Of a stretch of DNA of 16,923 bases, positions 14,223 through 16,923 are shown in pieces (the first letter of the stretch is position 1; the number at the start of each line of letters is the position of its first letter). The position numbers and the translations under genes are program-made. The notes beneath the pieces are model-generated. The model had not been told where the DNA came from, ran no database searches, and was given only the letters and a program-made list of their open reading frames with translations. This DNA comes from Burkholderiales bacterium (GTDB taxonomy: Bacteria; Pseudomonadota; Gammaproteobacteria; Burkholderiales; Casimicrobiaceae), in contig JANXNO010000173.1 of assembly GCA_025354075.1 (NCBI GenBank), positions 1 through 16,923 on the forward strand, read 5' to 3'.

Positions 14223-15263
14223 TCAAGCCGCAGGATGCAAATACCGCGCGCTGATCGCTTCGATTTCCTTGAACGCTTCCGGGTCAACTTTGGTTTGATG
14301 CGCGTTATAGATTTGCCGCAATTGCTCAACGCTCGTCGCCCCGATAATCGCGCTGCCAACGAACCATTTGTTGGCCACAAACGCGATGGAGAGTTCGAGC
14401 AGACTGACGCCGTATTTTTTGGCGAGCGCTGCGTATTCTTCAGCCGCGATCATCGCGAGCGGGCGACGATAGCGCACGCCAAAGTCCGCGTAACCCTGAA
14501 AGCGCGAGCCTTTCGGCATCGCACCATTCAGATATTTGCCAGTCAACACGCCCATGCCGAGCGGGCTGTAAGCCAACAACGGCACCTGTTCGCGATAGCT
14601 GACCTCAGCCAAATCGCCTTCGAACAAACGGTTCAACAAACAGTATGGATTTTGAATCGCAGCGGGCTTCGGTGCGCCCAGTTGCTCCGCTGCACGGCAG
14701 AACATCGTGGTGCCCCAAGCAGACTCGTTCGACAGTCCGTAGCCACGAATCTTGCCGTCCTTGATCAGCGTTTGCATCGCCTCGACCTGCTCAACAATCG
14801 GCACCGTTTCACGCTCTTTGCCGCTATCAAATTGCCACGAACCGAACGCTGCCACGTTGCGATCCGGCCAGTGGATTTGATAGAGATCGATGTGATCCGT
14901 TTGCAAACGTTTCAGCGAGCCTTCGCACGCGTCAATGATGTTGGCTTTGGTCAGCGCGGTCGCGCCATTGCGAATCCAATCGCGGCGGCCTGGGCCTGCG
15001 ATTTTGGTGCCGAGCACAATCTTTTCACGGTTGCCAGGAATGGCCAGCCATTTACCCAAAATAATCTCGGTACGCAGACCCGTTTCAGCCTTCGGCGGCA
15101 CCGGATACATCTCGGCCGTATCAACAAAATTGATGCCATGCTGCATCGCCCATTCGAGCTGTGCATGTGCCTCAGCTTCGGTATTTTGCTCGCCCCAGGT
15201 CATCGTGCCGAGGCTGACGACAGAAACGTTGAGATTAGCGTGAAATAAGGGGCGGCGTTCCAT
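14223..15263 (-). CDS. Aldo/keto reductase, Tas-like
   Basis: A 346-residue NADPH-type aldo/keto reductase, equal in length to E. coli Tas as I recall it. The start at 15263 has AGGA about 7 bases upstream; an ATG at 15287 would add eight residues. The catalytic tetrad is readable: Asp48 and Tyr53 (FVDTAEMYPV), Lys87 (LGTKIAG) and His131 (YQIHWPDR). Other family marks are VSLGTMTWGEQNTEAEAHAQL, GYGLSNESAWG, NPYCLLNR and LLAYSPLGMGVLTGKYL, and the cofactor segment SAIIGATSVEQL near the C-terminus. The insertion between residues 134 and 160, with a Phe/Trp-rich loop, is usual for Tas-like members. It would be cytoplasmic and reduce an aldehyde or ketone that is not known. It lies 181 bases after livF on the same strand, too far to be sure of co-transcription. 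Confidence 0.92.
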   Translation of the reverse strand: MERRPLFHANLNVSVVSLGTMTWGEQNTEAEAHAQLEWAMQHGINFVDTAEMYPVPPKAETGLRTEIILGKWLAIPGNREKIVLGTKIAGPGRRDWIRNGATALTKANIIDACEGSLKRLQTDHIDLYQIHWPDRNVAAFGSWQFDSGKERETVPIVEQVEAMQTLIKDGKIRGYGLSNESAWGTTMFCRAAEQLGAPKPAAIQNPYCLLNRLFEGDLAEVSYREQVPLLAYSPLGMGVLTGKYLNGAMPKGSRFQGYADFGVRYRRPLAMIAAEEYAALAKKYGVSLLELSIAFVANKWFVGSAIIGATSVEQLRQIYNAHQTKVDPEAFKEIEAISARYLHPAA

Positions 15264-15299
15264 GGCGAGTCCTGTGATTTGAAGCATTCACAGTCTATC

Positions 15300-15427
15300 C
15301 TGAGTGTTTGATGCACTCAGTCCCGTGGTTTCATCGAACACCCAAGTAGAGCGCGCTCTGCGCACCGTAGATGCCATTGCGAACGGATTCACCATTCGCA
15401 AACATAGGGCGCGCCGAGCGCACCCTA
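15300..15427. repeat. Cluster of four dyads between livF and the aldo/keto reductase gene
   Basis: Four inverted repeats lie within 128 bases: CTGAGTG/CACTCAG (15300-15320), the perfect palindrome AGAGCGCGCTCT (15348-15359), TTGCGAA/TTCGCAA (15377-15401) and TAGGGCGCGC/GCGCACCCTA with one mismatch (15405-15427). Together they suggest a composite REP-like repeat. The last hairpin lies 18 bases after the livF stop and may end that transcript. Confidence 0.5.
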
Positions 15428-15444
15428 CCCCACGATGCGAAACG

Positions 15445-16158
15445 CTATCCTCCCAGATACGCCGCCTTGACGCGTGGATCAGCCAGCAACACTTTCGCAT
15501 CGCCCTGCAACGTGATTTCGCCTGACTCCAGCACGTAACCGCGCGTGGCATTTTCTAGCGCCAGTGCTGCATTTTGCTCGATCAGCAAAATCGTGGTGCC
15601 ACGCGAAGCAATCAACCGGATGATTTCAAAAATCTTTTCGACCATGAGCGGTGCGAGACCCATCGACGGTTCGTCAAGCATCAAGAGCTTCGGTTGCGCG
15701 AGCATGGCACGGCCAATCGCGAGCATTTGTTGCTCGCCACCCGACAGCGTGCCGGCCATTTGCAACGTGCGTTCTTTGAGGCGCGGAATCATTTCATAAA
15801 TCTCGTCTACCTCCTTCAAAATCTGCGCTTTGTCGTTGCGCGCGTAGGCACCCATGAGAAGATTTTCATGCACGTTCAGGCGCGCAAACACACCACGCCC
15901 CTCGGGGCAAAGCGCGATGCCCAGGCCCACCAGCGCGTGCGAGGGCACGCCGGTGATGTCGCGGCCGTTGTACGTGACCTTGCCGCCTGCTGGCTTGATG
16001 AGCCCAGACAGCGCGCGCAGCGTGCTGGATTTACCCGCGCCGTTGGCACCGATCAGGGTGACGAGCTCACCTTCGTTGACATGAAAGTCAATCCCCTTGA
16101 TCGCCTTGATGCCGCCGTAAGCGACTTGCAGTTTTTTTACGTCGAGCATCGCGGTCAT
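15445..16158 (-). CDS. livF: Branched-chain amino-acid ABC transporter ATP-binding protein LivF
   Basis: A 237-residue ABC ATPase. Walker A is GANGAGKS (37-44), the signature is LSGGEQQ (138-144), Walker B is LLMLDEP (158-164), and a switch His is replaced in the usual LivF way by ILLIEQN. The segment LCPEGRGVFARLNVHENL is specific to LivF, and the length is typical. Its ATG overlaps the TGA stop of livG (ATGA, 16155-16158), so the two are translated together. LivF and LivG form the nucleotide-binding pair of the LIV/HAAT permease that imports branched-chain amino acids or related amides with LivH, LivM and a LivJ-type binding protein. Those genes are probably upstream, beyond the right edge of the window. 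Confidence 0.95.
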   Translation of the reverse strand: MTAMLDVKKLQVAYGGIKAIKGIDFHVNEGELVTLIGANGAGKSSTLRALSGLIKPAGGKVTYNGRDITGVPSHALVGLGIALCPEGRGVFARLNVHENLLMGAYARNDKAQILKEVDEIYEMIPRLKERTLQMAGTLSGGEQQMLAIGRAMLAQPKLLMLDEPSMGLAPLMVEKIFEIIRLIASRGTTILLIEQNAALALENATRGYVLESGEITLQGDAKVLLADPRVKAAYLGG

Positions 16159-16923
16159 ACTTTATCTCCCACTTCAACGTGCGCGCCGCCCAGATAGGCC
16201 TTGATCACGGCCGGATCTTTTTGAATCTGCGACGGATTGCCGTCAGCAATTTTTTTGCCGTAGTCGAGCACTACGATGTGCTGGCACACGTTCATCACCA
16301 AGCGCATGTCGTGCTCGATCAGCATCACGGTGGTACCGTCGTTAGCGATACGTTCGATCAACGCACGCAGCGTGACGGTTTCGGTCGCGTTCATGCCTGC
16401 GGCAGGTTCGTCCAGCGCGATCATTTTGGGATCGGTCGCAAGCGCACGCGCAATTTCCAGACGACGTTGTTCACCATAGGCGAGCGTCCGGCTCTTGTCG
16501 CCGGCGCGTTTTGACAGGCCGATGTACTCCAGCAATTCATGTGCACGCTGCGCAATCTCCGCTTCTTCGCGACGTGCAGAAGGTGTACGAAAAATCGCGC
16601 CAAACGCGCCTGCTTTGGTGCGTACATGACGGCCGACCATCACGTTCTCAAGCACGGTCATTTCGCCGAACAGACGAATATTCTGGAAGGTGCGCGCAAT
16701 GCCCACCTGTGCCACTTCGTGCGGTGCTTTCACGTTCAATGGCTTGCCATCAAACATGAATTTGCCCTCATCGACCTGATACAGGCCGGTGAGCGTATTA
16801 AAGAAGGTGGTCTTGCCGGCACCGTTCGGACCGATAAGACCGAAGATGGAACTGCGCGGGATTTGCATCGAGACATTGTCGAGTGCAGTAATGCCGCCGA
16901 AGCGCTTGGTCACACCTTCTGCG
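16155..16923 (-). CDS. livG: Branched-chain amino-acid ABC transporter ATP-binding protein LivG, 5' end outside window
   Basis: The reading frame is open to the window edge, so the N-terminal few residues are missing; the GTG at 16913 is an internal Val (AEGVTKRFGGITALDNVS), not the start. Walker A is GPNGAGKTT, the signature region is LAYGEQRRLEIARAL (in LivG proteins LSYGQQRR-like), and Walker B is MIALDEPAAGMN. VGIARTFQNIRLFGEMTVLENVMVG is a LivG hallmark, as is MLIEHDMRLVMNVCQHIVVLDYG. It ends in ATGA overlap with livF. It powers branched-chain amino-acid import together with LivF. Confidence 0.95.
   Translation of the reverse strand, partial: AEGVTKRFGGITALDNVSMQIPRSSIFGLIGPNGAGKTTFFNTLTGLYQVDEGKFMFDGKPLNVKAPHEVAQVGIARTFQNIRLFGEMTVLENVMVGRHVRTKAGAFGAIFRTPSARREEAEIAQRAHELLEYIGLSKRAGDKSRTLAYGEQRRLEIARALATDPKMIALDEPAAGMNATETVTLRALIERIANDGTTVMLIEHDMRLVMNVCQHIVVLDYGKKIADGNPSQIQKDPAVIKAYLGGAHVEVGDKV

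Noticed and set aside
14235..15248. Plus-strand open frame opposite the aldo/keto reductase
   Set aside because: The complementary strand carries the full catalytic tetrad of a reductase; the plus-strand frame is a shadow.

Overview
The window looks like a chromosomal segment of a betaproteobacterium, probably of the order Burkholderiales. The grounds are a moderately GC-rich composition, an orphan Bug-type (TctC) solute-binding protein of the kind that is greatly expanded in Burkholderiales, and a LivG/LivF branched-chain amino-acid ABC pair. I see no rRNA, tRNA, CRISPR array, transposase or integrase gene. The genus cannot be fixed from the sequence alone.

Layout, left to right. Positions 1-504 hold the 3' end of a transglutaminase-like protein. 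A secreted Gln/Asn/Ala-rich protein follows on the minus strand (520-1155), then an NAPE-PLD-like metallo-beta-lactamase-fold enzyme (1355-2479). Positions 2480-2805 are non-coding but full of structure: a palindromic element of about 120 bp, a nested dyad, and a strong promoter overlapped by an operator-like palindrome. This leads into a two-gene unit of a ribbon-helix-helix protein (2806-3114) and a small coiled-coil protein (3115-3339). An orphan Bug receptor follows (3375-4349, minus).

Positions 4551-7296 form a divergent island that I read as two antibacterial effector-immunity pairs. To the left is a polymorphic toxin type 44 protein (4940-5641, minus) whose stop overlaps the GTG start of a lipoprotein (4551-4943). 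To the right is a peptidoglycan-binding/M15-peptidase protein (5882-6781) followed by an exported MORN-like protein (6814-7296). Both presumed immunity proteins are exported, which suggests that both toxins act in the cell envelope. No secretion-machinery gene lies in the window.

Positions 7297-7777 hold a doubtful small ORF and a terminator-like hairpin. A secreted protein of unknown function follows (7778-8815). A convergent alpha/beta hydrolase (8864-9808) lies downstream of a TetR-family regulator (9875-10489), and the two promoter regions share a palindrome. Next come a TPM-domain membrane protein with a Gly/Ser tail (10547-11746), a second copy of the 120-bp palindromic element (11847-11974), a large exported alpha/beta hydrolase of the PF20091 type (12000-14102), a Tas-like aldo/keto reductase (14223-15263), and the livF and partial livG genes (15445-16923), all on the minus strand.

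The most notable points are the two divergent effector-immunity pairs, the palindromic repeat family at 2502-2620 and 11855-11974, and the layered promoter/operator region ahead of the ribbon-helix-helix gene.
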